Assembly (NCBI GenBank): GCA_964465665.1 | Contig: CAYXKM010000190.1 | Span: 1 to 15,104, forward strand | From: JAKEGN01 sp964465665 | GTDB lineage: Bacteria > Pseudomonadota > Gammaproteobacteria > Steroidobacterales > Woeseiaceae | Length of the DNA: 15,104 nucleotides | Reading direction: 5' to 3' | In this document: piece after piece, positions 1 to 7,405 of the stretch | How the letters are laid out: each line of letters begins with the position of its first letter | How positions within the stretch are numbered: the stretch's first letter is position 1 | Notes under the pieces: generated by a model | What the model was told of the DNA's origin: nothing | Database searches by the model: none | Seen by the model: only the letters and a program-made list of their open reading frames with translations | Made by a program: the position numbers and the translations under genes

Positions 1-101
1 GCATCGGGTACAAAGTCGGCGGAGGTCAATCCTTGACCAACAGGTTCGCAAGGTCAAGGGCATCGCGACGTGCCGACACGCGGCCGACGTGGCAGCGATG
101 A

Positions 102-416
102 CTAGGTGACCGGCGAATCCCGTTCGGGCTTCGTTGGATTATCCGAAATGCGTCTGTGCCGACGCCGAAAAATGTTGAAAGCAAGGTGCAGACAAGCGGC
201 CGAGAACAACAGGTAATGCGGAAGAATCCAGAACCAGGCACTGATGTACAGAGTTGCGAAGAATGCCACGATGCCTGCGACGAGGTAAAAATAGGGCAGG
301 CAGTCGTAAAGCAGCTTTGGGAGCCAGATCTTGCGGGCCGCAAGATTGCCCGCATTCCGCGAAAGTACCTGCGTCGCACTCAAATCCGTTTGTTTCCGCG
401 CCCATCGGGAAAGCAT
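102..416 (-). CDS. Small two-helix inner-membrane protein, unknown function
   Basis: The predicted protein is 104 residues. After a basic, polar N-terminus it has two hydrophobic stretches (about residues 36-57 and 59-82), rich in Phe, Tyr, Trp and Leu. These are followed by an Arg-rich cluster (RRRHRR, residues 84-89) and a short polar tail. By the positive-inside rule both ends would be cytoplasmic, with a helical hairpin in the inner membrane. I do not recognise a family. It is the last gene of a same-strand run with the FHA coiled-coil protein (121 bp upstream), the AAA+ ATPase and the secreted peptidase, so it may be the membrane anchor of that set; this is inference from position. No strong Shine-Dalgarno precedes the ATG, and no other in-frame start lies nearby. 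The hydrophobic pattern makes a real gene likely. Confidence 0.7.
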   Translation of the reverse strand: MLSRWARKQTDLSATQVLSRNAGNLAARKIWLPKLLYDCLPYFYLVAGIVAFFATLYISAWFWILPHYLLFSAACLHLAFNIFRRRHRRISDNPTKPERDSPVT

Positions 417-468
417 TCCAGGAAATCCATTCCATTCCGCCCGTTGCGGAGGAGTACATTAATGGAAG

Positions 469-502
469 GATCTGTCGAAGTCCGTGAATCCACTCACAGA
501 TC
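469..502. repeat. 7-bp inverted repeat between FHA gene and membrane-protein gene
   Basis: GATCTGT (469-475) and ACAGATC (496-502) are perfect inverted copies. Inside the loop a second short pair, GTG/CAC (484-486 and 491-493), could extend the fold. The hairpin lies in the 121 bp gap just downstream of the FHA gene on the minus strand. No U-tract follows, so a classical terminator is unlikely. It could be an RNA processing or stability element, or chance. Confidence 0.3.
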
Positions 503-537
503 GGAATTTGCCTGTGCAGCAGGGCACTCGAGCGCCG

Positions 538-2355
538 TCAGCGTTTCGGCCGTTCCTCGTAACGGAAGTCGGCGTTGCCGATGGTGACAATATCGCCACT
601 TTTCAGCACTTGCTCGGTGACCGCCCGTTTGTTCACCGCAATACCGTTCTTGCTGCCCCAATCGACGATTTTCGTGCGTTCGCTTTCGGTGACAATTACT
701 GCGTGACGGCGGCTGATGTGCGGGGCTTTCAGGTGTATATCATTGTTCTTCGTTCGGCCGATCGTCAGCCTGTCCTTGAACAGCGGAAAACGAAGTTCCT
801 GACCGTCGACGTTGCCTACCAGTAGCCTGGTTGTGCGGTCCGAAACCGACTTTTCCTCCAGGCGATTGTCCGGCAGATATTCTATTTCCTTATTCGTGGC
901 TACTTCGGCCGGACCAGCGACGTTCGCTGCCGAGCTTCTGTTGGCCAGTTCATTCAGCAATGCGGCGATTGCGCCATCCTTGTTGGATATCTTGTGACGG
1001 TCGTCCTCATGCTGATGTTCGAGGCGCTTGATCTTCTGCTTCAATGACCGGATCAACAACGCACTGGACTCCTTGGTCTTCTCAAGCTGGGCTTCAAGCA
1101 CCTGGCGGAAACTGTGACTGTCAAGCAGCTCAGCGGTCAGTTGCTCGTATATCGATTCCTGATCTGCGATGACTTGCTGCGCCGCACCCAGTTCGAAGCG
1201 AATGTTCGATATTTCGGCCTCGAGCTCAGACCTTATTTCATCAATCTGCACACGCAATTCGGCCGAAAGCTGCTGTTCGCTTTCCAGTGATTGACCAAGA
1301 TCTGCGTTCTGTCGTCGCGTATCACCAAGGGCGAAGTCGCCAAGTTGCCGGGCGCGTGTTTCATTTTCGGCAACCCTGGTTTGGGTTTGCAACTTGATCC
1401 GAAGTGAATCCGCATATGCCTCGGTGCGGCAGACCTGTGCCTGCAGGTCGTGTATTAGTTGGCGGTCATTGGCAAGGGCCCCGGATTGCTGTGCTGTCAG
1501 GTGCGTGTTTTCGGTGATCGGATCACCGCTTTCATCATCTGTGACAGCAGGTGTGTACGCACGGGCCTCGAGAAGAGCCGCGAGATCGACTCTGCCCTGA
1601 GCAAGTTGCTGCTTCAATGACTCCATCTCTGCCGTTTTCTCTGCCAGCGTCGCATTCTTGCCCGACTGCTCGTCGACCAGTGCATCGATCCGGCTGTTGG
1701 CCTCGTGCAGCGCCAGCGAAATCTCACGGATTCTGGCCTCGCGGGTTTCCTGGTCCAGGCGACGCACTTCCGATTCCGCCTGCGACACATCGCGCAGATT
1801 CCGCAACGTGCCCAGCTCCTGTTCGTACACAGACGCCTGCTGTGCAAGTTCGGTGACTCGCCTGTCGCGGACTTCCGACGTACTACGCAGAGATTCGATC
1901 AGTTCAGCGGTTACTTTACTGGCGCTCTCTATGTTGCTGATTCTGGTAGTTAACTGTTCTGCGTTTTCCTCACTGTCACGCAACTTGCGCTGAGTTGTCG
2001 TGAGCTCGTTTTTCGCTTTTCGCAGTTCCGCGTTGACATCGGCAGTCAGCTTTTCGCGAACCTTGAGTTCCTTGTCCAGCCCATTCCAGCGAGATCGCAG
2101 CTGTTCGATGTCGAATTGCAAGTGACTAATGTATTCATCACGTTCACGTATGTCGCGCTTCAGTACCTCGATGCCAGACGCAGACGCGTCGCTGTCGTCG
2201 CTTTCGTCCACGTAATTGTAGGTATTGGCATCCGATTCCAGCTCATCGTCTGCGGCTTGCAACTGGAGCGAGTGGCTCAGGATCTCAAGCTCGGCGGTGG
2301 AATCGTCGTCAACGCGCGTGACCGGATTTTTATTATTGTTCTTATCCATAGGCAT
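538..2355 (-). CDS. Long coiled-coil protein with C-terminal FHA domain
   Basis: The 605-residue protein has three parts. The N-terminus (about 1-65) is Asn/Asp/Ser-rich and acidic. A long heptad-like region rich in Glu, Gln, Leu, Arg and Ala (about 65-480) predicts an extended coiled coil. The C-terminus (about 511-605) is a forkhead-associated domain. The FHA hallmarks are all present: GR (533-534), SRRH (548-551) and the NG pair after DWGSK (570-571). FHA domains bind phosphothreonine peptides, so the protein probably reads a phosphorylated partner and acts as a filament or scaffold in the cytoplasm. There is no signal peptide or membrane segment. It follows the AAA+ ATPase gene by 95 bp and precedes a small membrane-protein gene. 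The start could also be the ATG two codons later (2349). No Ser/Thr kinase of Hanks type is encoded nearby. Domain call is firm; partner and role are inferred. Confidence 0.9.
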   Translation of the reverse strand: MPMDKNNNKNPVTRVDDDSTAELEILSHSLQLQAADDELESDANTYNYVDESDDSDASASGIEVLKRDIRERDEYISHLQFDIEQLRSRWNGLDKELKVREKLTADVNAELRKAKNELTTTQRKLRDSEENAEQLTTRISNIESASKVTAELIESLRSTSEVRDRRVTELAQQASVYEQELGTLRNLRDVSQAESEVRRLDQETREARIREISLALHEANSRIDALVDEQSGKNATLAEKTAEMESLKQQLAQGRVDLAALLEARAYTPAVTDDESGDPITENTHLTAQQSGALANDRQLIHDLQAQVCRTEAYADSLRIKLQTQTRVAENETRARQLGDFALGDTRRQNADLGQSLESEQQLSAELRVQIDEIRSELEAEISNIRFELGAAQQVIADQESIYEQLTAELLDSHSFRQVLEAQLEKTKESSALLIRSLKQKIKRLEHQHEDDRHKISNKDGAIAALLNELANRSSAANVAGPAEVATNKEIEYLPDNRLEEKSVSDRTTRLLVGNVDGQELRFPLFKDRLTIGRTKNNDIHLKAPHISRRHAVIVTESERTKIVDWGSKNGIAVNKRAVTEQVLKSGDIVTIGNADFRYEERPKR

Positions 2356-2450
2356 CGGTGGATATTACCATGCGACCCGCTATAACCGCAGCCGTACTAG
2401 ATACCGGAGTCGGGAAAATTAATTAAGTCAAATAGATAGCTTGAGCAGGA

Positions 2451-3941
2451 TCAGTCGCAAGCTACGGTGCGATCCTTCGCCCAGCTTCGAATTCCGTCAA
2501 TTCGCTCCGCCATGACCACAGACAGGGGCCGGGTTCTCCTGATCTCGGACAAAACCAGTTCCGTATTCAATGGGGACCGCTGCGCCTGGGCGGCGTACAA
2601 AGCAGACACGATTGCCTGTTCGATTTCCGCGCCAGAAAAACCACGAGTGGCTTTTGCCAGGTCCTGCAGTTCGAAATCAGCCGGATCCTGGTTGCGAATT
2701 TTCAGATGAATTTCGAGTATTGACTTGCGAACGGCTCCTCGCGGAAGGTCGACAAAGAAAATCTCATCGAAGCGGCCCTTGCGTATGAGTTCCGGTGGTA
2801 ATGCACTGATCTCATTGGCCGTCGCGACTATAAATACCTGAGACCTTTTTTCTGCAAGCCATGTCAGGAAAGTTCCCAGTACGCGCTGCGACGTGCCGGT
2901 TTCGCTGTCTCTGCCAGCGAGTCCCTTTTCGATCTCATCTATCCACAACACACAGGGCGCCATTACGTCTGAAGTCTTCAATGACTCGCGCAACTTGCGT
3001 TCGGTTTCGCCGTGATACTTGTCGTAGAGACTGCCGAAATCCAACCGCAGCAGCGGAACCCCGAAAATTCCCGCCGTAGCTTTGGCAGCAAGGCTCTTGC
3101 CGCAGCCCTGGACACCGATAAGCAGAATGCCCTTCGGCGTATCCTGCGATCGCCGCTGCTGAGGGTCGAGCAACGCGCTCTTGCGATATGTCAGCCAGGT
3201 TTTCAGGTTGCTCATGCCGCCGATATCGCTGAACTTCCTGGTGTCGTATTCATATTGCAGCACACCGCCTCGATTCAGTAATTCGTATTTGGCTTGCATG
3301 ACTTGTGGCAGGTCGCTGCCGGTCAGAGCGCCGTCATGATAAATGGCATTTCGCGCAAGCTGCTCTGTGTCCCTGTCGGTCAAACCGGCCAAATTCTGAA
3401 TCAGGAGCCGGTGTGCCTTCGGGTCCATGCTGACTTTCGAGCCGGGGTTATCGCCAGCCCATTCCTTTGCGATCCGGCTGACAATCAATTCGCGCTCCTT
3501 CTCGGACGGCAAAGCCATGTCAAATCTGGCGCCGAAGGCGTCTAGTTCTTTGGGCAGGGACACGGAATGACTGATGAAGATCAGGTGTCTGGCAACACTT
3601 TCAAACTGAATACAGATGTCCTTGAGCAACCGCACATTGACCGGATCGTCGAGGTATGGATGGAAATCCAGCAATACATACATGCCTGGCTTTGCTACTG
3701 CGCGAATATGCCGCAGGACTTCGGTCGGTGCGGCATTGTGTAATTGCGGTTCCAGGGAAATATCGAGCCGTTGCAATCCGTCTGTTATCGTCCAGCGAAA
3801 CAACGGCACGTACGCAACAGAAGCCCGGGACAGGGCAATTGACTTGAGCAGATCGAGCATCCGGGATTCATCGCGTGTCTCGATGACGACCAGTGGCGTC
3901 CGGGATCGAAGGATGAGCTCAAGATCGCGTTGTCTGTCCAT
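2451..3941 (-). CDS. Ycf46-like AAA+ ATPase
   Basis: The 496-residue protein has a divergent N-terminal half and a canonical AAA+ C-terminal half. The ATPase core shows Walker A GVQGCGKS (276-283), a pore-loop-like segment with the KYHGETERKLR signature (309-317 region), Walker B with D335-E336, sensor-1 Asn376, the RKGRFD arginine-finger segment (387-392) and a GFSGAEI sensor-2 helix (434-440). The N-terminal region has a DFHPYLDDP motif (92-100) and an SVSLPKELD stretch. These match the degenerate, P-loop-less ATPase-like domain that I associate with chloroplast and cyanobacterial Ycf46 relatives. Such proteins are thought to remodel protein complexes, but the bacterial substrate is unknown. 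It follows the peptidase gene by 55 bp and precedes the FHA coiled-coil gene, a natural candidate client or adaptor. Family assignment is confident, function is not. Confidence 0.92.
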   Translation of the reverse strand: MDRQRDLELILRSRTPLVVIETRDESRMLDLLKSIALSRASVAYVPLFRWTITDGLQRLDISLEPQLHNAAPTEVLRHIRAVAKPGMYVLLDFHPYLDDPVNVRLLKDICIQFESVARHLIFISHSVSLPKELDAFGARFDMALPSEKERELIVSRIAKEWAGDNPGSKVSMDPKAHRLLIQNLAGLTDRDTEQLARNAIYHDGALTGSDLPQVMQAKYELLNRGGVLQYEYDTRKFSDIGGMSNLKTWLTYRKSALLDPQQRRSQDTPKGILLIGVQGCGKSLAAKATAGIFGVPLLRLDFGSLYDKYHGETERKLRESLKTSDVMAPCVLWIDEIEKGLAGRDSETGTSQRVLGTFLTWLAEKRSQVFIVATANEISALPPELIRKGRFDEIFFVDLPRGAVRKSILEIHLKIRNQDPADFELQDLAKATRGFSGAEIEQAIVSALYAAQAQRSPLNTELVLSEIRRTRPLSVVMAERIDGIRSWAKDRTVACD

Positions 3942-3996
3942 TATTCAGTCAGTCCGTTGATTGCCATGGCGTACCTGCTTGCGGGGATACTTCAGC

Positions 3997-5331
3997 CTAA
4001 TTGCCGCAACCCGGCAGATTTTTTGACGAGAGCGCATTTGGCGTTTTATCCATGACACGCGCGGCTATGTCGCGCAATACTGCCAAGGTCACCTTTTCAT
4101 CGATGGATGCCAGCTCGCGAACTACGTCGTCAAGCGACTGTCGATTCCTGGTAGCTTTGCGAATTTCGTTATCCAGCTCGGCGAAAACCGTAACGGATCT
4201 GGCGGTGCCGGCGCCGTAAGACCGTCGGGTGCAAATGTTGTCGGCAGATTTTCCCCAGTCCGCCACGCTGGCCAGGGCCTGCTTCATGCGTTTGTCGCTG
4301 ATGCTTCCGCTCCGTTCCAGAACTTGCAGGCTGTAATACTCGGCGACGCCCTCGACGATCCAGTCTGCGCGCTCGGCGCCGACGGGGGCGAAGCCGACGT
4401 GAAAGACTTCATGCAGCAAGGTGCTGGTTGCATTCTCGCTGATGAGAGGCCGCGAAGCATGGATATACAGCGATTGCGGACCTGACAGGCCCCCTCGCCA
4501 CATCGGCTCGGCAGCACTGATAATGGTCAATCGTCGCGGAAATGAAGGCAGTACGCGCTGAAATTCGGGCAAGGTCCAATGCAGCAACGCGAGCATGTCC
4601 ATGCGCCGGATATCGTGGCCGAGGGGTCCGGCAACCTTGACCCGAATTCCCGCGATCGTTTCGTTTCTCACGCCGATCCTGCCCAGTGCAATCCAGCCGC
4701 CCGGGAGATCGAATCGGCGTTCGGGGTTATCGATTCGATAGCGATGGCTCCTGCCGAAATAGGGTGTCGTTGACGACCATCCGTCGGGGAGTTGAAAGCT
4801 GAGCAGTGTTTCGCTGGTTGCACCCTTGACGGTGCGTGTGGTGGCACGAGGAATGACGTCCTCCGCCCGGAACACCGCCCAGTCAGCAGCAAGGTAGGCA
4901 TCGTAAGTCTCACCGTTGCGCTGGTGCAGCAGTGTCGCGAACCACTTCAGCGATCCGCCACGATCGGGCGGTACCCAGGTCACGATGTTGTCGTTCAGAA
5001 GCAAACCGCCGTCGCCCCGCACATCGCTGATCCGTGCCGGGTCAATCCTCATTGTCAGCTTGCGCAGCTCGCGCCGGGCTTGCGAGAGCTTCAATTCAAT
5101 TTCGGCGCCGGCCGCGCTCCTGTCCGGCGTTACAATGAACTCGACGCGGTACTGATTTCTCTCGGCCGGCGTCTGCGCGGCACTGTCCGACGCCGCAATG
5201 CCGGAGCCCAGGACTATGCCGATCAGGCCGACGGCCGCAAGCAATGGCAAGCGACGAATTTCCAGGCTCGATGGAGCCGACGCGGGGGCAAACCTGCGGA
5301 TCGGAAATTGCGTTTCCGGGATACGGTTCAT
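3997..5331 (-). CDS. Exported gluzincin-like putative zinc metallopeptidase
   Basis: The 444-residue protein carries HEVFH (307-311), followed 16 residues later by Glu327 in WIVEGVAEYY. This is the HExxH plus downstream Glu zinc site of gluzincins, closest in feel to the M61/M1 group. The hydrophobic stretch at about 30-48 ending near AASDSAAQ is a Sec signal or anchor. It is preceded by an unusually long 27-residue polar N-terminus, so the true start may be internal, although no other in-frame Met occurs early. Residues 55-240 look beta-rich and match no domain I can name; the usual M1 or M61 N-terminal domains are not evident. It would act in the periplasm. It heads a same-strand run with the AAA+, FHA and small membrane-protein genes, and is divergent from the NlpC/P60 gene 58 bp away. 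Catalysis is inferred from the motif. Confidence 0.85.
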   Translation of the reverse strand: MNRIPETQFPIRRFAPASAPSSLEIRRLPLLAAVGLIGIVLGSGIAASDSAAQTPAERNQYRVEFIVTPDRSAAGAEIELKLSQARRELRKLTMRIDPARISDVRGDGGLLLNDNIVTWVPPDRGGSLKWFATLLHQRNGETYDAYLAADWAVFRAEDVIPRATTRTVKGATSETLLSFQLPDGWSSTTPYFGRSHRYRIDNPERRFDLPGGWIALGRIGVRNETIAGIRVKVAGPLGHDIRRMDMLALLHWTLPEFQRVLPSFPRRLTIISAAEPMWRGGLSGPQSLYIHASRPLISENATSTLLHEVFHVGFAPVGAERADWIVEGVAEYYSLQVLERSGSISDKRMKQALASVADWGKSADNICTRRSYGAGTARSVTVFAELDNEIRKATRNRQSLDDVVRELASIDEKVTLAVLRDIAARVMDKTPNALSSKNLPGCGN

Positions 5332-5332
5332 A

Positions 5333-5359
5333 TTGAATTCAGGCTCCGCCGGTTATGAT
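5333..5359 (+). promoter_or_regulatory. Possible promoter for the NlpC/P60 gene
   Basis: TATGAT (5354-5359) is one base from the -10 consensus. A weak -35 candidate, TTGAAT, lies at 5333-5338 with a short 15-bp spacer. The element sits in the 58 bp gap between two divergent genes and would start transcription about 24 bases before the ATG at 5390. The -35 match is poor, so this is tentative. Confidence 0.3.
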
Positions 5360-5389
5360 TGTGCCGTCCTGCGTTGCAAAGTGTTCCAT

Positions 5390-5902
5390 ATGTTGCTGCA
5401 GTCGGCCAGAAATCTGATTTGTCACATAATCCTGCTCGCCGGGATGCTGGTCGCGGCTGCCTGCTCGTCGAGCGTTGCGGTCAAATCGGGCAGTGTGTCG
5501 CCTCCGGCCCGGGCATCGATCGCGAAACCCGCGAATGCCTATGGAGATCGCGCCGCCGAAATCGCGATCGGTCAGCTTGGTGCGCCGTATCGTTATGGCG
5601 GTGCATCTACGGAGGGTTTCGATTGCAGTGGCCTGGTGCACTTTTCGTATGCAAAGGCCGGCAAAAACGTTCCGCGAACGACGGCCGGTTTATGGAACGG
5701 CGCGCGGCCGATCCCCTACGGTGAGCTCGAGACCGGCGACGTCCTGTTCTTCCGTATCGAAGGGAAGATGTCCCACGTCGGCCTTTACCTGGGAAATGGC
5801 CGGTTTGTGCACGCACCGGTCTCCGGGCGACGGGTTTCGGTGGAGTCGCTCGACTCCGATTTTTACAGTCTTGCCTTTATTCGCGGTGGCAGGTTGTACT
5901 AA
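5390..5902 (+). CDS. NlpC/P60 family lipoprotein (putative cell-wall endopeptidase)
   Basis: From the ATG at 5390 the protein has 170 residues. A signal peptide with a lipobox-like VAAAC ends at Cys25, followed by Ser residues, so lipidation is likely. The remainder is one NlpC/P60 domain: Cys79 in GFDCSGLV is the nucleophile, His129 in MSHVGLYLG is the base and His141 in FVHAP is the third polar residue. Family members cut peptide stems of peptidoglycan, typically between D-glutamate (or D-isoglutamate) and diaminopimelate. The location would be outer or inner membrane facing the periplasm; Ser at +2 argues for outer-membrane sorting. The frame stays open upstream to 5198, but those residues overlap the divergent peptidase gene and lack protein-like character, and the signal peptide begins properly at 5390. 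No clear Shine-Dalgarno is visible. Short length resembles small Spr/NlpC-type enzymes. Confidence 0.92.
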   Translation: MLLQSARNLICHIILLAGMLVAAACSSSVAVKSGSVSPPARASIAKPANAYGDRAAEIAIGQLGAPYRYGGASTEGFDCSGLVHFSYAKAGKNVPRTTAGLWNGARPIPYGELETGDVLFFRIEGKMSHVGLYLGNGRFVHAPVSGRRVSVESLDSDFYSLAFIRGGRLY

Positions 5903-5937
5903 CGGCCTGGATCGCGGCTTGTGGCGCCGGGCAGCGC

Positions 5938-6636
5938 TTATACGCCTTCCTCCGACACTATGAACAGCTTGAGCTGGTCGGCCAGGCCCTTGCATGCCTT
6001 CGCCTGGGTGCGGGCGATAAGCGGAATCGGAATTACGATAGCCGGCAAGAACGATGTCCCGCTGACATCTGCGCTGACCGAGCCGGCGTCTTCGAGGCCG
6101 GTCAGGTCCCAGACAGACGCCTGGTACTTGGAATCGTTCTGCCACCAGGCAAATCCGAAACAGCCGCCGCCGCCCGGACCCGCGGCGCAGGACATGCTGC
6201 CGCCACCTGCCACCCGATCTGTATCGCCGTCGAGCCAGACCACGTAGCGGACGCCCTTCTCGGCGATCTTTTCCGGCACCCCGGGTCTTTGCATGAGGTC
6301 CGGCAAGCCTTTGGTCTCGGCCGGCGCAGTGCGGGGCTCGAACCACGGGAACAAGGCGTCGACAAACTCGTTGTTCGGCACGACACGCAGGCCCGATGAC
6401 CCGCGTCCGACGGCATCGCCGACGCAGGCGATGAACTTGGCTTCCGTTTCATTGCCCAGGTGATAGCTCTTCGCCATGATGACGACGCCTTCGCCTTCAG
6501 CGATACCGGTCCGGTTTTCACGTACGCCTTCTACGCGTGACGTGACGCAGGCGGTCAGCAAAGCACCGGTGGCTGCGAGCACTAGGACCGTTCTCGACAG
6601 CCCCACGTGAATCTCAGAATCAAATGCCCGAGTCAT
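5938..6636 (-). CDS. Predicted outer-membrane-type lipoprotein, unknown function
   Basis: The 232-residue protein has a signal peptide and lipobox LLTAC with Cys30, followed by Val-Thr-Ser. The mature part alternates predicted strands and helices. It includes a LFPWFEP segment (95-101), a glycine-rich loop flanked by Cys150 and Cys159 that may form a disulfide, and near the end an ASVWDLTG strand followed by a helix with Cys215. The order (helix, strand ending before an NNEF segment, later a strand with a D-x-TG turn) faintly resembles the CsgG/LpoB/FlgO fold; this is a guess from pattern only. The start is well supported: a GGAGGA Shine-Dalgarno (6645-6650) lies 8 bases upstream, inside the end of the preceding gene, with which it overlaps by 17 bp. 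Translational coupling with that lipoprotein gene is likely. Confidence 0.82.
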   Translation of the reverse strand: MTRAFDSEIHVGLSRTVLVLAATGALLTACVTSRVEGVRENRTGIAEGEGVVIMAKSYHLGNETEAKFIACVGDAVGRGSSGLRVVPNNEFVDALFPWFEPRTAPAETKGLPDLMQRPGVPEKIAEKGVRYVVWLDGDTDRVAGGGSMSCAAGPGGGGCFGFAWWQNDSKYQASVWDLTGLEDAGSVSADVSGTSFLPAIVIPIPLIARTQAKACKGLADQLKLFIVSEEGV

Positions 6637-7327
6637 CTGCGGGTTCCTCCGAAGCAGTGGACTGTATGACCTTTTCGCCCGTCACATCGCTTGCGGGCTG
6701 CGGGTCGGTCAGCAAGTCAGGGCCGCGAGTAGCGGCACTGAGTTTGCTGATTCCTGTTGCTTTATCCATTTGCAGGATTACCAGTGCCGCTGCATCGCGC
6801 ATCGCCAGTACCGCGGCGCGGCGCAAGGCTTCATCCGAGCCAAAAGTGGTCGTCAGCGATTTGCCATATGCGCTGATCGGCCAGTTGGCAATCTGGTTTC
6901 CCTGGTTATCGAAAATCTTGATGCGGTAGCGGATCCAGACCGCGAACTCCTCGGTCTGACTTTGGGACGGCACCGAGAACTCGAAAGCGTCGATCGTGGG
7001 TTCGATGTAGGCGTCGATGGCGAGATCGCGAGGATCCGTGTCTTGCTGGATGACTTTGTAATCTGTAAACATGGACCCGAAAAGCTGCGTAAACAACAGT
7101 TCGTTCGCGCGGCCGAGATCGATACTCCACTTCTCTTTGCCGATGACTACTTCTTCGTGCACGAAGTGCGCGAAATTCTCCGGATATCGTGCCGCAACGG
7201 ACAGCGGAAGCTTGTCTATGAGTGGTTCCGGGATGGTCGGATCGCTGAGTTTCACTTGCGATCCGCCGCATGCGCCCAGCAAAGCCGCAAAAGCAGCAAT
7301 GGCACAAGTCCTGACTTGTGTTGACAT
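6620..7327 (-). CDS. Predicted lipoprotein, unknown function, coupled to downstream lipoprotein
   Basis: From the ATG at 7327 the protein has 235 residues. A TTG codon immediately before it (7330) is an alternative start and is slightly better spaced from the GGGGA at 7342-7346. The signal peptide ends in lipobox LLGAC (Cys20), followed by Gly-Gly-Ser, compatible with outer-membrane sorting. The mature region starts with a linker, then an ordered segment with a helix around ANELLFTQLFGSMF. Strand-rich segments follow (AIDAYIEPTIDAFEF; FAVWIRYRIKIFDNQGNQI) and then a long Ala-rich helix. This layout is reminiscent of small ABC-transport auxiliary or YajG/PqiC-type lipoproteins, but I cannot name a family. 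The C-terminal 40 residues look disordered. It overlaps the next lipoprotein gene by 17 bp, so the two are probably made together and may form one envelope complex. Confidence 0.82.
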   Translation of the reverse strand: MSTQVRTCAIAAFAALLGACGGSQVKLSDPTIPEPLIDKLPLSVAARYPENFAHFVHEEVVIGKEKWSIDLGRANELLFTQLFGSMFTDYKVIQQDTDPRDLAIDAYIEPTIDAFEFSVPSQSQTEEFAVWIRYRIKIFDNQGNQIANWPISAYGKSLTTTFGSDEALRRAAVLAMRDAAALVILQMDKATGISKLSAATRGPDLLTDPQPASDVTGEKVIQSTASEEPADDSGI

Positions 7328-7405
7328 CAAGATGCCGTTTCCCCGGAGACGTCCAATGGATGCCTTCTGATCATTACTATGAGCGGGCGCCGCCGCCAGA
7401 GTTCC

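Noticed and set aside
26..379. 117-codon minus-strand frame overlapping the small membrane-protein gene
   Set aside because: It lies inside that gene in another frame, lacks protein-like composition over most of its length, and has no ribosome binding site. The hydrophobic pattern supports the 102-416 frame.
2398..2431. Promoter for the FHA gene from TTGACT (2431 to 2426) and TATCTA (2403 to 2398) on the minus strand
   Set aside because: The spacer is 22 bp, too long for a normal promoter, and the -10 hexamer matches only three of six positions. The AT-rich patch with TTAATTAA is real but not enough.
4792..5358. 188-codon plus-strand frame antisense to the peptidase gene
   Set aside because: It is a shadow of the peptidase reading frame, with high Arg and irregular composition and no domain signature.
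5198..5389. N-terminal extension of the NlpC/P60 protein by 64 residues
   Set aside because: It would overlap the start of the divergent peptidase gene and bury the signal peptide and lipobox; the ATG at 5390 gives a proper lipoprotein.
5690..6346. 218-codon minus-strand frame across the NlpC/P60 and lipoprotein genes
   Set aside because: It spans two well-supported genes on opposite strands and is Arg/Gly-rich, as typical of shadow frames in GC-rich DNA.
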